Positions 7,905 to 15,904 of a stretch of DNA of 64,000 nucleotides are shown here, piece by piece. The position numbers were made by a program, and so were the translations under genes. The notes below the pieces were generated by a model. The model was not told the DNA's origin. It made no database searches and saw only the letters and a list, made by a program, of their open reading frames with translations. The stretch comes from Laspinema palackyanum D2a (GTDB lineage: Bacteria; Cyanobacteriota; Cyanobacteriia; Cyanobacteriales; Laspinemataceae): positions 20,990 through 84,989 of the forward strand of contig JAMXFF010000033.1 in the NCBI GenBank assembly GCA_025370845.1, written 5' to 3'. Within the stretch, counting starts at the first letter, position 1. Each line of letters starts with the position of its first letter.

Positions 7905-9090
7905 CAGTGTATTCTAGTTTTAAAGGAACTCCTAACTCACACATTAACTTCCTAAAGCGAGTATTACTTGGGTCATATTCCATAATATCAGCCATATAGT
8001 GCTGCCACGTTTGCTGCCATTCTTTATCACTGGCTGTTGTAACATAATTGATTACTCTTTCAAATTCCTGATCATCAGCATGATTTGTCCAGAATGGACC
8101 ATACTCAGGCAGTTTAGCTGGCCAACCAAACTTTGTTGATCTATTATAAACACTAAAGCTTCTAATGGAAAAACAAGCTGTTTTTTTGCCTCGTGCCAAG
8201 GCTTCATATCCAAGGGTACTATCGATAGAAACTATGAATTCTGAACTTTCAACTAATTGATAGCTACTAAATGGACTACAATTAGGATAATAACACCACC
8301 CTTTATCTCCTAAAATTTTTTTAAAATACTGGTACTCTGCTCCATCTATTACATGAGTGCGAGCAGCTATTTTCAGGATAAGATTGTGTTTAGCACAATA
8401 ATTTTTTAAAAAAGGAAGAAGTTTAAATTCCGCAGCAAAACAATCATCCCAAGAAACAGATCGACCATCAGGCTCAACCCAGAATGGAGAGTTTTTTAAG
8501 CCCGGTTCAGGATGATATTCAGAAATAAACAAAACTGATTTTTTATCACTTAGTATTTTACCCTTAGAGAAAGAGTTGTTTTTGAAGCCACCAATCACCA
8601 TAACTTCTCCTTGAATATATTGTTGATATTTAAAACCGATTGGATAGCTAAAAGTAAGCATATAATCAACATGATAAGAGTTATTTTTTTGAAGGTATGC
8701 AAAAATATCTCCTAATTCCCCTCTCATCCCATTTTGTACAAATATTTTTTTTGCATTCGGATTCTTTAACTGAATCTTATAGAAAGATATTGAATTATCA
8801 ATAAAAGTCATAACTATCAATGGGTCTATTACTTTTATATATAGATCCATATAGTTGTGTTTGTTAATAATCTTTTTGTCACATATCAGTTTGAGGATTA
8901 TATAAAAATTAATGCTTTCCCCCCGTATATCAAGAATTTCAACGTGATTCTCCGCTAAATATTGAAGAAAATTTTCTGAACCAACCCGATCATAAATTAA
9001 TACTTTAGCTGCATTAGGTTTTGTCCAAATTTTTTTAGCCTTCCAGCAGACTTTAAGGATTTTTATTAGTTTGGTGATTTTAATTAACAT
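7894..9090 (-). CDS. Surface-carbohydrate biosynthesis protein, probable GT-B-like glycosyltransferase
   Basis: 398 residues of uncertain function. Near residue 290 the segment VSIDSTLGYEALARGKKTA resembles the donor-binding C-terminal lobe of GT-B enzymes and capsule transferases. The whole protein resembles the surface polysaccharide family known from Leptospira O-antigen loci, judged from memory. No signal peptide is visible. The first 15 residues are basic and hydrophobic and may touch the membrane. The coding sequence is rich in A and T (many AAA, ATT and TTT codons) compared with the genes after 9.5 kb, and it sits exactly between the two copies of the duplicated neuD-neuB block. It is a reasonable candidate for the nonulosonate transferase, possibly acquired by transfer. 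Confidence 0.55.
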   Translation of the reverse strand: MLIKITKLIKILKVCWKAKKIWTKPNAAKVLIYDRVGSENFLQYLAENHVEILDIRGESINFYIILKLICDKKIINKHNYMDLYIKVIDPLIVMTFIDNSISFYKIQLKNPNAKKIFVQNGMRGELGDIFAYLQKNNSYHVDYMLTFSYPIGFKYQQYIQGEVMVIGGFKNNSFSKGKILSDKKSVLFISEYHPEPGLKNSPFWVEPDGRSVSWDDCFAAEFKLLPFLKNYCAKHNLILKIAARTHVIDGAEYQYFKKILGDKGWCYYPNCSPFSSYQLVESSEFIVSIDSTLGYEALARGKKTACFSIRSFSVYNRSTKFGWPAKLPEYGPFWTNHADDQEFERVINYVTTASDKEWQQTWQHYMADIMEYDPSNTRFRKLMCELGVPLKLEYTDVQ

Positions 9091-9123
9091 TTTTTATCTA
9101 CCCTCATTTAAATAATGCTTAGA

Positions 9124-9534
9124 TTAATTATTTCCGTGAGATTTAGGTAAAGTCGATGGAGGCGATAAAAACCCGCACCTCCCTGTTAGAACGGGACGTG
9201 CAAGTTTCCCGGCATGGATCGTACTGCTTACAATTGCCGCTGTAGGTTTAAATGACTTAAATGTAAATCCCCGTGTTTTCATCACAGTAAATATAATATT
9301 TCGGCACTTGAATGTTGTAGGATTAGCACCCAAACCATTCACTAAAAATGTTTCGGCAATTTTTACACGATCTAAATATTCATCTCCCCCTAAAATGGGA
9401 ACTCCTAACACTTGGGCGAAAGGTTGAGCCTGAGCATCGAGAATACCTGTCCCTTGAAGGCAGCTGGCTAGTAGTGCATCTAAAACAACTCGCTAATGAC
9501 CCCCTCCACCTAAAACATAGACGGATTCAGACAT
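9124..9534 (-). pseudogene. Second neuD-like acetyltransferase copy, nonsense and 3' truncated
   Basis: The ATG at 9534-9532 overlaps the stop of the intact neuB by 8 bases, exactly as in the intact neuD copy. Translation gives MSESVYVLGGGGH and then an in-frame TAG at 9495-9493, where the intact copy has a glycine codon. The frame stays open and homologous (LGVPILGGDEYL, FLVNGLGANP, KTRGFTFKSFK) to about 9210. There the match ends and unrelated sequence follows, reaching a stop at 9124. The whole beta-helix acetyltransferase half is missing, so it has no catalytic histidine. The new 3' sequence includes a group II intron-like element. It is clearly a dead paralog of the gene at 6671-7318. 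Confidence 0.88.
9188..9215 (-). mobile_element. Possible group II intron domain V/VI remnant
   Basis: On the minus strand this stretch contains GGGAAACTTGCACGTCCCGTTC. It resembles the 3' strand and tetraloop of bacterial group II intron domain V, where the GAAA-type loop and a GCACGT segment precede the closing stem. The matching 5' strand of the stem is missing: neuD-like sequence joins directly before ATGCCGGG. No reverse transcriptase is nearby. I infer the 3' scar of a lost intron or of a recombination event. The match is judged by eye against remembered consensus sequences. Confidence 0.42.
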
Positions 9535-10600
9535 CTAAGGTTTCATCAATAGGGTAAAGTTTAGCTGCTCTTTGCCCTAAAGTTTGCCAATAATCAAAGG
9601 GAGAAAGCCCTGTTCCTGGTCTTTTACAAGTTAAGTTTTCTGCTGTAAATGTCTCGTCTTTCCTAATAGCTCTTGCTGCCACCAAACTCTTACGAGCTAT
9701 ATCACGGTTTTTCCACTCAGAAGGAGTGGGGCGTTTAATCCCATCTCCTAGGGACTGTTCCACTTCACGGATTTGTTGTACTAGCTGATGTAATTCTTCT
9801 GGTTCTAAGGATGCTTGATGATCGGGGCCTGGGAGGGTACGATCGCTCGTAAAGTGTTTTTCAATGATTCTAGCACCCCGTGCCACAGCAGCCAAGGAAA
9901 TGTGAATACCTGGAGTGTGGTCAGAATAACCTACAGAAAGACCAAAAGCTGCTGCTAGAGTATCCATCGCCCGTAAATTCACTTCCGCAAAAGGGGCAGG
10001 GTATTCAGTAGTACAGTGGAGGAGGGTGACGCGCTCTCGCAACTCCTGCTGTCCTTGGTCTGAAGCAAAAGATCGCTCAAAGTCTCCTGGCTGGGGAATA
10101 GCTTTATCCGTGGTGAAACCAAAGGCTAAAACCCCTAACGCTGCCTCAACTTCAGCTAAGGTGCTCATTCCCGTTGAGAGAATGAGTACCTTAGCTGAAC
10201 GGGCAATTTCTAGTAAAAAAGGAGCATTAGTAATCTCTCCAGAGGGGATTTTAATCGTGTTTAAACCAAAATTCTGCGTCAGGAGATGTAAGCTGGCAAC
10301 ATCAAAGGGGGTTGAGAGAAATTGAATTCCTCTGGACTGAGCATGACTTATTAAAACCTCGTGATCCGACGCGCTCAATTCCAGTTTGCGAACCATCTCT
10401 AACTGGCTTTCCGTTTGATGGGTGGTTTGAGTTTGATACTCGGCTTTGGGTGCATGACGACTCACGACCCGATCTGCTTGAAATGTTTGGAATTTAACGG
10501 CATCTGCCCCTGCATCAGCAGCGATATCAATCAGTCGTTGGGCGAGATGGCGATCGCCGTTGTGATTGACCCCTGCTTCAGCAATGATAAATGTGGACAT
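9527..10600 (-). CDS. legI: N,N'-diacetyllegionaminate synthase (NeuB/LegI family)
   Basis: 357 residues. The NeuB domain begins at once (MSTFIIAEAGVNHNGD), with KFQTFQ, IPSGEI and the HCTTEYPAP strand, plus GYSDHTPG near residue 240 and EKHFTSD near 265. A C-terminal SAF/antifreeze-like domain follows (ARKSLVAARAI, LTCKRPGTG). The ATG at 10600 lies 1 base after the legG stop; an in-frame upstream codon inside legG is less likely. The enzyme condenses phosphoenolpyruvate with a 6-carbon 2,4-diacetamido sugar to give the nonulosonate. LegI is preferred over PseI because legB, legC and legG lie upstream in order. This is the only complete synthase in the window. Confidence 0.92.
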   Translation of the reverse strand: MSTFIIAEAGVNHNGDRHLAQRLIDIAADAGADAVKFQTFQADRVVSRHAPKAEYQTQTTHQTESQLEMVRKLELSASDHEVLISHAQSRGIQFLSTPFDVASLHLLTQNFGLNTIKIPSGEITNAPFLLEIARSAKVLILSTGMSTLAEVEAALGVLAFGFTTDKAIPQPGDFERSFASDQGQQELRERVTLLHCTTEYPAPFAEVNLRAMDTLAAAFGLSVGYSDHTPGIHISLAAVARGARIIEKHFTSDRTLPGPDHQASLEPEELHQLVQQIREVEQSLGDGIKRPTPSEWKNRDIARKSLVAARAIRKDETFTAENLTCKRPGTGLSPFDYWQTLGQRAAKLYPIDETLDV

Positions 10601-10601
10601 T

Positions 10602-11771
10602 TTAGAAATTATGCTCAATATCAAAAAAGGCTTTTTGGGTTTGCAGTGGAACAGATTTTAGTTTTTCCTTGATTTGCTGACTTACGTTTCCTATTCCATA
10701 TAAAGATTTGATTGAGGGTAGGATCACTTGAAACTCCTCAGATAGGGCTTGATGAATGCCCGCCACAATATCCGGGCTTCGTTCTGGCGTATCAATCACT
10801 GATTTGGCTTTGAGACGACCCTTTTGGCGATCGCCGATATTTACTGTTGGTTTTTTCAGGGGTGGCGCTTCTGTCAATCCACTAGAGGAATTCCCGATAA
10901 TGACATTGGCTTCACCCATCAGGCTGAGATACCGTTGTTGACCAAGGGAAACAAATGCTTTCGCTCGATGTTGATTGTGCTTCACCCATTGATCGATCTG
11001 CTCAATCAAAACGCGCCCCCCTGTATCAGCATTAGGATAGGTCAGGATTACAGTTGCCTCTGGAAAACGATCTAGAGCCACTAATAGCTCCTGCATTGCG
11101 ATTGACGGGGATTGTTTATCCAGGGTGACAGGATGATAAGTCACCAGGAAGAAGGGCGATCGCAGTTTAAGCCCTAGTGCTCGCTCTAAAGTAGGGCGAT
11201 CGAGCCAGTCCATATATTGAAGATGGTCTAGACCTGGAGAACCAAGGTTAAAAACGCGCTCAGGAGATTCTCCCAGTTGAATCACGCGCTGACGATAAGG
11301 CTCTGCGGCAACAAAATGCCATTGGGCAAACTTAGTGATTGTATGGCGGATTTGCTCATCAAATGCCCCTTCTGTTGTTTCTCCCCCATGAATATGAGCG
11401 ATAGGAATTCTAGCGACCATTGCCGCTTGAACTGCGGCGAGAATTTCAAAGCGATCGCCCAACACGACCAAAATATCAGGTTGAAGCCGAGCCAAAGCAT
11501 CAGCAAAGCCTATGACTCCCAAACCCATAGATTTCGCAATTCCCACAGGTGTGTCAGAAGACAAAAGCATTTCCACCTTGGCATCAATGCTGAAACCATC
11601 CGCTTCAATTTGCTGATAGGTCAAACCAAACTCAGGAGAAAGGTGCATCCCCGTAGCGATGATTTGTAACTGTAAGTCATTATCATCAGCTATTTCTTTA
11701 ATCAACCAGTACAGCAAACCATAGTCAGCCCGAGTTCCCGTGACAATACAGATTTTGCGCCGTGCTGTCAT
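10602..11771 (-). CDS. legG: Hydrolysing UDP/GDP-sugar 2-epimerase (NeuC/LegG family)
   Basis: 389 residues with the GT-B-like fold of NeuC enzymes. The N terminus reads ICIVTGTRADYGLL, HIHGGETTEGAFDEQIRH lies near residue 130, and IIGNSSSGLTEAP near 292 is the C-terminal sugar-nucleotide site. These match NeuC/LegG rather than non-hydrolysing WecB. The reaction removes the nucleotide from the 2,4-diacetamido-trideoxy-glucose sugar and inverts C2, giving the 6-carbon substrate of LegI. The ATG overlaps the legC stop as ATGA, so the genes are coupled. LegG normally acts on the GDP sugar in Campylobacter, and the PtmE-like enzyme here suggests the same. Confidence 0.91.
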   Translation of the reverse strand: MTARRKICIVTGTRADYGLLYWLIKEIADDNDLQLQIIATGMHLSPEFGLTYQQIEADGFSIDAKVEMLLSSDTPVGIAKSMGLGVIGFADALARLQPDILVVLGDRFEILAAVQAAMVARIPIAHIHGGETTEGAFDEQIRHTITKFAQWHFVAAEPYRQRVIQLGESPERVFNLGSPGLDHLQYMDWLDRPTLERALGLKLRSPFFLVTYHPVTLDKQSPSIAMQELLVALDRFPEATVILTYPNADTGGRVLIEQIDQWVKHNQHRAKAFVSLGQQRYLSLMGEANVIIGNSSSGLTEAPPLKKPTVNIGDRQKGRLKAKSVIDTPERSPDIVAGIHQALSEEFQVILPSIKSLYGIGNVSQQIKEKLKSVPLQTQKAFFDIEHNF

Positions 11772-12943
11772 ATGCCAGCCCCCGCAAGTTTTGCACTACT
11801 AGGCACATTAATCAAACTCGCTTCCAATTGCTCTGCAACAGGCAAGGGAGCATGAGGGCAATCAGCATACATGGGCAGCTTATGCAGTAATTTCCATGTG
11901 GGACGACATTGATAACCTGCATCATTAGCAGCGGTTAAGAGGCGATCGCGCATTTCAAAACTGGGTTGCCTTAACTCAAGAGTATTCAACCAATAATTAC
12001 TCTGACTGTTTGCAGGCTCTACTACAAAATCTATTCCCTCCATCTCTCTATATATTTCCTGATATTGCTGGGCGAGTAATCGTTTTCGATGCAAAAAATC
12101 AGGCAATTGTTCCAGTTGAGCGCATCCCAAAGCAGCATTCAAATTAGGTAAACGATAATTCCAAGCAACGGCATCATGGAAAAATTCCCAACGGTGAGGG
12201 TGTTTTGCAGTTGTGGTCAAATGTTTAGCTTGTTGAGCCAATTCTGCATCATTGGTTAAAATCGCTCCCCCTCCACCTGTCGTAATCACCTTATTACCAT
12301 TAAAACTTAATGTTCCCAACCGTCCAAAAGTTCCCGTATGTTGCCCCTGATACCTGCTGCCTAAAGATTCCGCTGCATCTTCCACCACAGGCAAATGATA
12401 ACGATTTGCTACATCAAGCAGAGAGGTCATATCTACCGGATGACCATAGGTATGCATAGGAACAACAGCAGCGATCCGCCGTCCTGTAAATCGATTCGTT
12501 AATCCCTCTGAACTAGACAGGCTAAAATCATTGAGATAGTCATTCAAAGCAAAAGGATCTATCCCCAAAGTTTCAAATTCACTATCAATAAAATGGGGAA
12601 TTGCTCCACAGTGGGACACCGCATTTGCTGTAGCTACAAAAGATAAAGCCGGAATTAATACTTCATCTCCTGGTTTAACCCCTGCCAACAATAAAGCAAT
12701 ATGCAGGGCTGCCGTACCATTTACTAAGGCTACAGCATACTTCGCCCCTGTATATTCCGCCAACATAACTTCAAAGTGATCAACATATTTGCCGATGGAT
12801 GAAACAAAGGTGGAATCCAGGCAATCTTTGACCCGTTCCCACTCATTGCCCATAAACTCAGGTTCGTGGAGTGGAACAAAAGGATTCGGCTGTCCCAAGA
12901 CAGTTTGCAGGGCATGTAAAAAATTCTGTTCTATTTTGTCCAA
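11768..12943 (-). CDS. legC: PLP-dependent sugar aminotransferase (LegC)
   Basis: 391 residues of the DegT/DnrJ/EryC1/StrS family, starting at a TTG (12943-12941). Conserved features are FVSSIGKYVDHFE at the start of the PLP fold, ALVNGTAALHIAL near residue 73, VVEDAAESLGS near 183 and the PLP lysine in SFNGNKVITTGGGGA near 210. The FVPLHEP start and STFVSS stretch are typical of LegC-like enzymes. It transfers an amino group from glutamate to C4 of the 4-keto sugar made by LegB, its neighbour upstream. The gene overlaps legG as ATGA. Confidence in the exact substrate comes from gene order. Confidence 0.9.
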   Translation of the reverse strand: MDKIEQNFLHALQTVLGQPNPFVPLHEPEFMGNEWERVKDCLDSTFVSSIGKYVDHFEVMLAEYTGAKYAVALVNGTAALHIALLLAGVKPGDEVLIPALSFVATANAVSHCGAIPHFIDSEFETLGIDPFALNDYLNDFSLSSSEGLTNRFTGRRIAAVVPMHTYGHPVDMTSLLDVANRYHLPVVEDAAESLGSRYQGQHTGTFGRLGTLSFNGNKVITTGGGGAILTNDAELAQQAKHLTTTAKHPHRWEFFHDAVAWNYRLPNLNAALGCAQLEQLPDFLHRKRLLAQQYQEIYREMEGIDFVVEPANSQSNYWLNTLELRQPSFEMRDRLLTAANDAGYQCRPTWKLLHKLPMYADCPHAPLPVAEQLEASLINVPSSAKLAGAGI

Positions 12944-12956
12944 TCTTCAAATACCC

Positions 12957-13964
12957 CTAAATATTGTAGCGATCGCTCTTGTAGCCAGCCAAATTTGCTG
13001 GATTCATAAACCAATCTGCCGTTTCTGCCAAACCGCGCTTAAATCCTTCACGTCCACTATATAAGGGTTCCCACCCCGCAATCTGTTTTGCCTTTGTATT
13101 ATCTGCCCATAAACGATTCACTTCACTTTTTTCAGGACGTAAACGAATTTCATCCGTCTCTATATCAATCTGTACACCCATTGCCTCTGCAATAAGCTGT
13201 ACCGTATCACCAATAGAAATTTCAAAATTACTGCCAATATTAATCACTTCTCCAATGGCATTTTCAGACTCGGCTATGGCAATAAATCCTCGAACTGTAT
13301 CTTTGACATAATTAAAATCTCTTGTGGGATGCAATGCACCTAGCTTAATTTTCCTTGTGCCATTGGCAATCTGAGTAATCACTGTAGGAATCACTGCCCG
13401 CGCTGACTGTCGCGGGCCGTAGGTATTAAAAGGCCGAATAATTGATACCGGAGTATTAAAAGACTGGTAAAAAGACATGGCAATCTGGTCAGCCCCTATC
13501 TTACTCGCCGAGTAAGGAGACTGACCTTGTAAGGGATGTTCTTCTGTAATGGGAACAAATTGAGCCGTGCCATAAACTTCACTCGTTGAAGTATGAACGA
13601 CTTTCTCAACCCCTAGTTCTCTCGCTGCTTGAACTATATTTAGCGTTCCTTTTACGTTTGTATCCACATAAGTTGCGGGCGAATGATAAGAGTATGGAAT
13701 AGCAATTAGTGCTGCTAGGTGTAATACGATATCACACCCTTTCATTGCTTCCTTAACCCCATAAGGGTCGCGAATATCGCCAGAAAATACTTCTAAACTT
13801 TCTATAACATCTTTTGTAGAATGGTCTAGCCAGCCCCAAGAATTGAATGAATTATATAAAACAAATGCTTTTACTGAATAACCCTGCCTCACCAATTCTT
13901 CTGTTAAGTGAGAGCCAATAAAACCATCTGCACCAGTAACTAATATTTTTTGCTTAGAACTCAA
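12957..13964 (-). CDS. legB: NAD-dependent GlcNAc-nucleotide 4,6-dehydratase (LegB)
   Basis: 335 residues of the extended SDR family. The start is a TTG at 13964, preceded by AGGA at a suitable distance, and the product opens with ILVTGADGFIGSHL. HLAALIAIPYSY lies near residue 85, TSTSEVYGTA near 123 and YSASKIGAD near 149, giving the catalytic Tyr and Lys. The IAIPYSY segment is typical of LegB-like dehydratases. It converts the GDP- or UDP-GlcNAc precursor to the 4-keto-6-deoxy form that LegC aminates. It lies 13 bases before legC and is the first of the leg genes; a 58-base gap separates it from the ABC transporter upstream. Confidence 0.9.
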   Translation of the reverse strand: MSSKQKILVTGADGFIGSHLTEELVRQGYSVKAFVLYNSFNSWGWLDHSTKDVIESLEVFSGDIRDPYGVKEAMKGCDIVLHLAALIAIPYSYHSPATYVDTNVKGTLNIVQAARELGVEKVVHTSTSEVYGTAQFVPITEEHPLQGQSPYSASKIGADQIAMSFYQSFNTPVSIIRPFNTYGPRQSARAVIPTVITQIANGTRKIKLGALHPTRDFNYVKDTVRGFIAIAESENAIGEVINIGSNFEISIGDTVQLIAEAMGVQIDIETDEIRLRPEKSEVNRLWADNTKAKQIAGWEPLYSGREGFKRGLAETADWFMNPANLAGYKSDRYNI

Positions 13965-14022
13965 GTGATTTTCCTCAGAGCTGAATATTTATGAGTATCC
14001 AGAGTAATAATAGATTGAGCCG

Positions 14023-15837
14023 TTAATTTTCGGCTGAACTGGCTACTTGAGCCATAATCTGAAATTCTCGATTGCGTTGACATAATTCGTTATAAGTGCC
14101 AGAATCTATAATCTGTCCTTGATTCATAAAATAGAGGCGCTCGCAGTTCTTCACCGTACTCAAACGGTGAGCAATCATAATCAGGGTTTTCTCATCACTC
14201 AACTTCTCCACTGCTTCCATCACCCCCGCCTCAGTCTGATTATCCAAAGCTGCCGTTGCCTCATCCATCACCAATACCTCTGGATTATGATACAACGCTC
14301 TGGCAATCCCCACCCGCTGTCGTTGCCCTCCTGACAGGCGCACCCCTCGTTCTCCGACCAAAGTATCTAAACCTGCGGGTAGACTGTGGACTAACTCAGT
14401 CAACTGGGCTGATGTTACCGCAGACTCAATCCAACCTTCATTAATCTCATCTTCAGGAATCCCAAACGCAATATTATTTCGTAACGTATCATCGCACAAA
14501 TAAATACTTTGGGGAATATAACCAATCAACCGCTGCCAAGCGGATAAATCGTCATAAATATCTCGACCATCAACTAAAACTTGCCCCTGAGTGGGTGGCA
14601 ACAGCCCTAGAATCACATCCACAATCGTGGTTTTCCCCGCCCCAGAAGACCCCACAAAGCCAACGGATGTTCCTTTGGGAATGGTTAAAGACACTCCATT
14701 GAGGGCGCAATCGCTGGCCCCAGGATAACGATAGAACACATTATGTAATTTGATCGCGGTTGCTAAAACGGGCTGTACCTCAGCGAGTGTGCGAGAATCA
14801 ACTAATTGCCTATGTTCTAGCACTGGTTTTAGTTCCATCAAATCCTGATAAAGAACATAAACGCTATAAGAACTAAAACGCATCGCTGTAATGGAATTCA
14901 AAATCCGATTAATGGACGGCATCAAGCGAAAAGCCGCTACTGCAAATAAAGACAAAGTAGGGATTACCGCACTTAAACTTCTCCCTTGAGCCAAAACTGA
15001 CACTACAATTAACATCAACCCCACGATGGTTATGGACTCAATAAAAAATCGCGGCAATTGACTCACCAATTGAGAAAACTCTGACGCCCGATTAGAATAA
15101 ATACTATGCTTTTCAAACTCATCAATAAACAATTGCTCTCGCCCTAAAACCTGCGCTTCTTTAACCCCTCCCAATCCTTGATTAATCATCTGAATCATCT
15201 TTCCATAGTGGTATTGACGAGCCTGACCCAACTCACTTAACTTCAGGCGAACCATCCGATAAAAAATCATCGTCGCCAAACCAATTCCTCCGGCTGCTGC
15301 CAGAAAAGTCACCGGATCTACAATTAATAAAAATAAAGCAATACAAGCCAGAATGGTCACTTCCGTCAGTGCCAATAATCCTGAGTTTAAAACAGCGAAA
15401 AAACCTCCCGTTTCAGCCGTTAAATTACGAATTAATTGCGCCGTATTGCGCTGCAAATGAAATGTATAGGGACTATATAAATAGGCTCGAAATAAACGAG
15501 AACCGAGTTCAACTTGTTTATCATAAATAAAACGGCACTGTAAATAAGTAAGCCCCGTTAAATAAGCATTTTTGAGTAAATAGATGCCGATGAATCCTAA
15601 ACCAGTCCCGATTAAAAACTGCCGCAATTCTGGTTCGCCAAGCGCTTGATAAACCCATCTCAAAAGTCCGAATTCTTCAACCCTTTGCGGATTTTCTAGC
15701 AGAGAGATAAAGGGCAAAACCAAGCCCACGCCCAAAGTCTCCAAGCCAGCCCCAATCAGAATCAACAGAAAAAGTCCGGCGATTTGCCACCGTTCTCTAG
15801 TTGTAAATAAATAGAGTAATTTTTGGAAAAATTTCAT
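14023..15837 (-). CDS. ABC exporter, fused permease and ATPase, PglK-like
   Basis: 604 residues: a half-size exporter with about six membrane helices in residues 15-315 and an ATPase domain from about 360. The ATPase has Walker A GSSGAGKTT, Q-loop YIPQ, signature LSGGQRQR and Walker B VLVMDEATAALD, then the H-loop in MIAHRLS. The N-terminal region (GAGLETLGVGLVLPFISLLENP) is typical of PglK-like lipid-linked oligosaccharide flippases rather than MsbA. Its place between two sugar-nucleotide clusters suggests that it flips the lipid-linked glycan across the inner membrane, or exports another lipid. No Wzx or Wzy gene is seen in the window. The substrate is inferred. Confidence 0.85.
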   Translation of the reverse strand: MKFFQKLLYLFTTRERWQIAGLFLLILIGAGLETLGVGLVLPFISLLENPQRVEEFGLLRWVYQALGEPELRQFLIGTGLGFIGIYLLKNAYLTGLTYLQCRFIYDKQVELGSRLFRAYLYSPYTFHLQRNTAQLIRNLTAETGGFFAVLNSGLLALTEVTILACIALFLLIVDPVTFLAAAGGIGLATMIFYRMVRLKLSELGQARQYHYGKMIQMINQGLGGVKEAQVLGREQLFIDEFEKHSIYSNRASEFSQLVSQLPRFFIESITIVGLMLIVVSVLAQGRSLSAVIPTLSLFAVAAFRLMPSINRILNSITAMRFSSYSVYVLYQDLMELKPVLEHRQLVDSRTLAEVQPVLATAIKLHNVFYRYPGASDCALNGVSLTIPKGTSVGFVGSSGAGKTTIVDVILGLLPPTQGQVLVDGRDIYDDLSAWQRLIGYIPQSIYLCDDTLRNNIAFGIPEDEINEGWIESAVTSAQLTELVHSLPAGLDTLVGERGVRLSGGQRQRVGIARALYHNPEVLVMDEATAALDNQTEAGVMEAVEKLSDEKTLIMIAHRLSTVKNCERLYFMNQGQIIDSGTYNELCQRNREFQIMAQVASSAEN

Positions 15838-15904
15838 TAATTTGGCTAATGCAATGCTTTCTGGGTAGTCTCACAAAAAAATTAGAGTCAGAATCAACTC
15901 TCTT

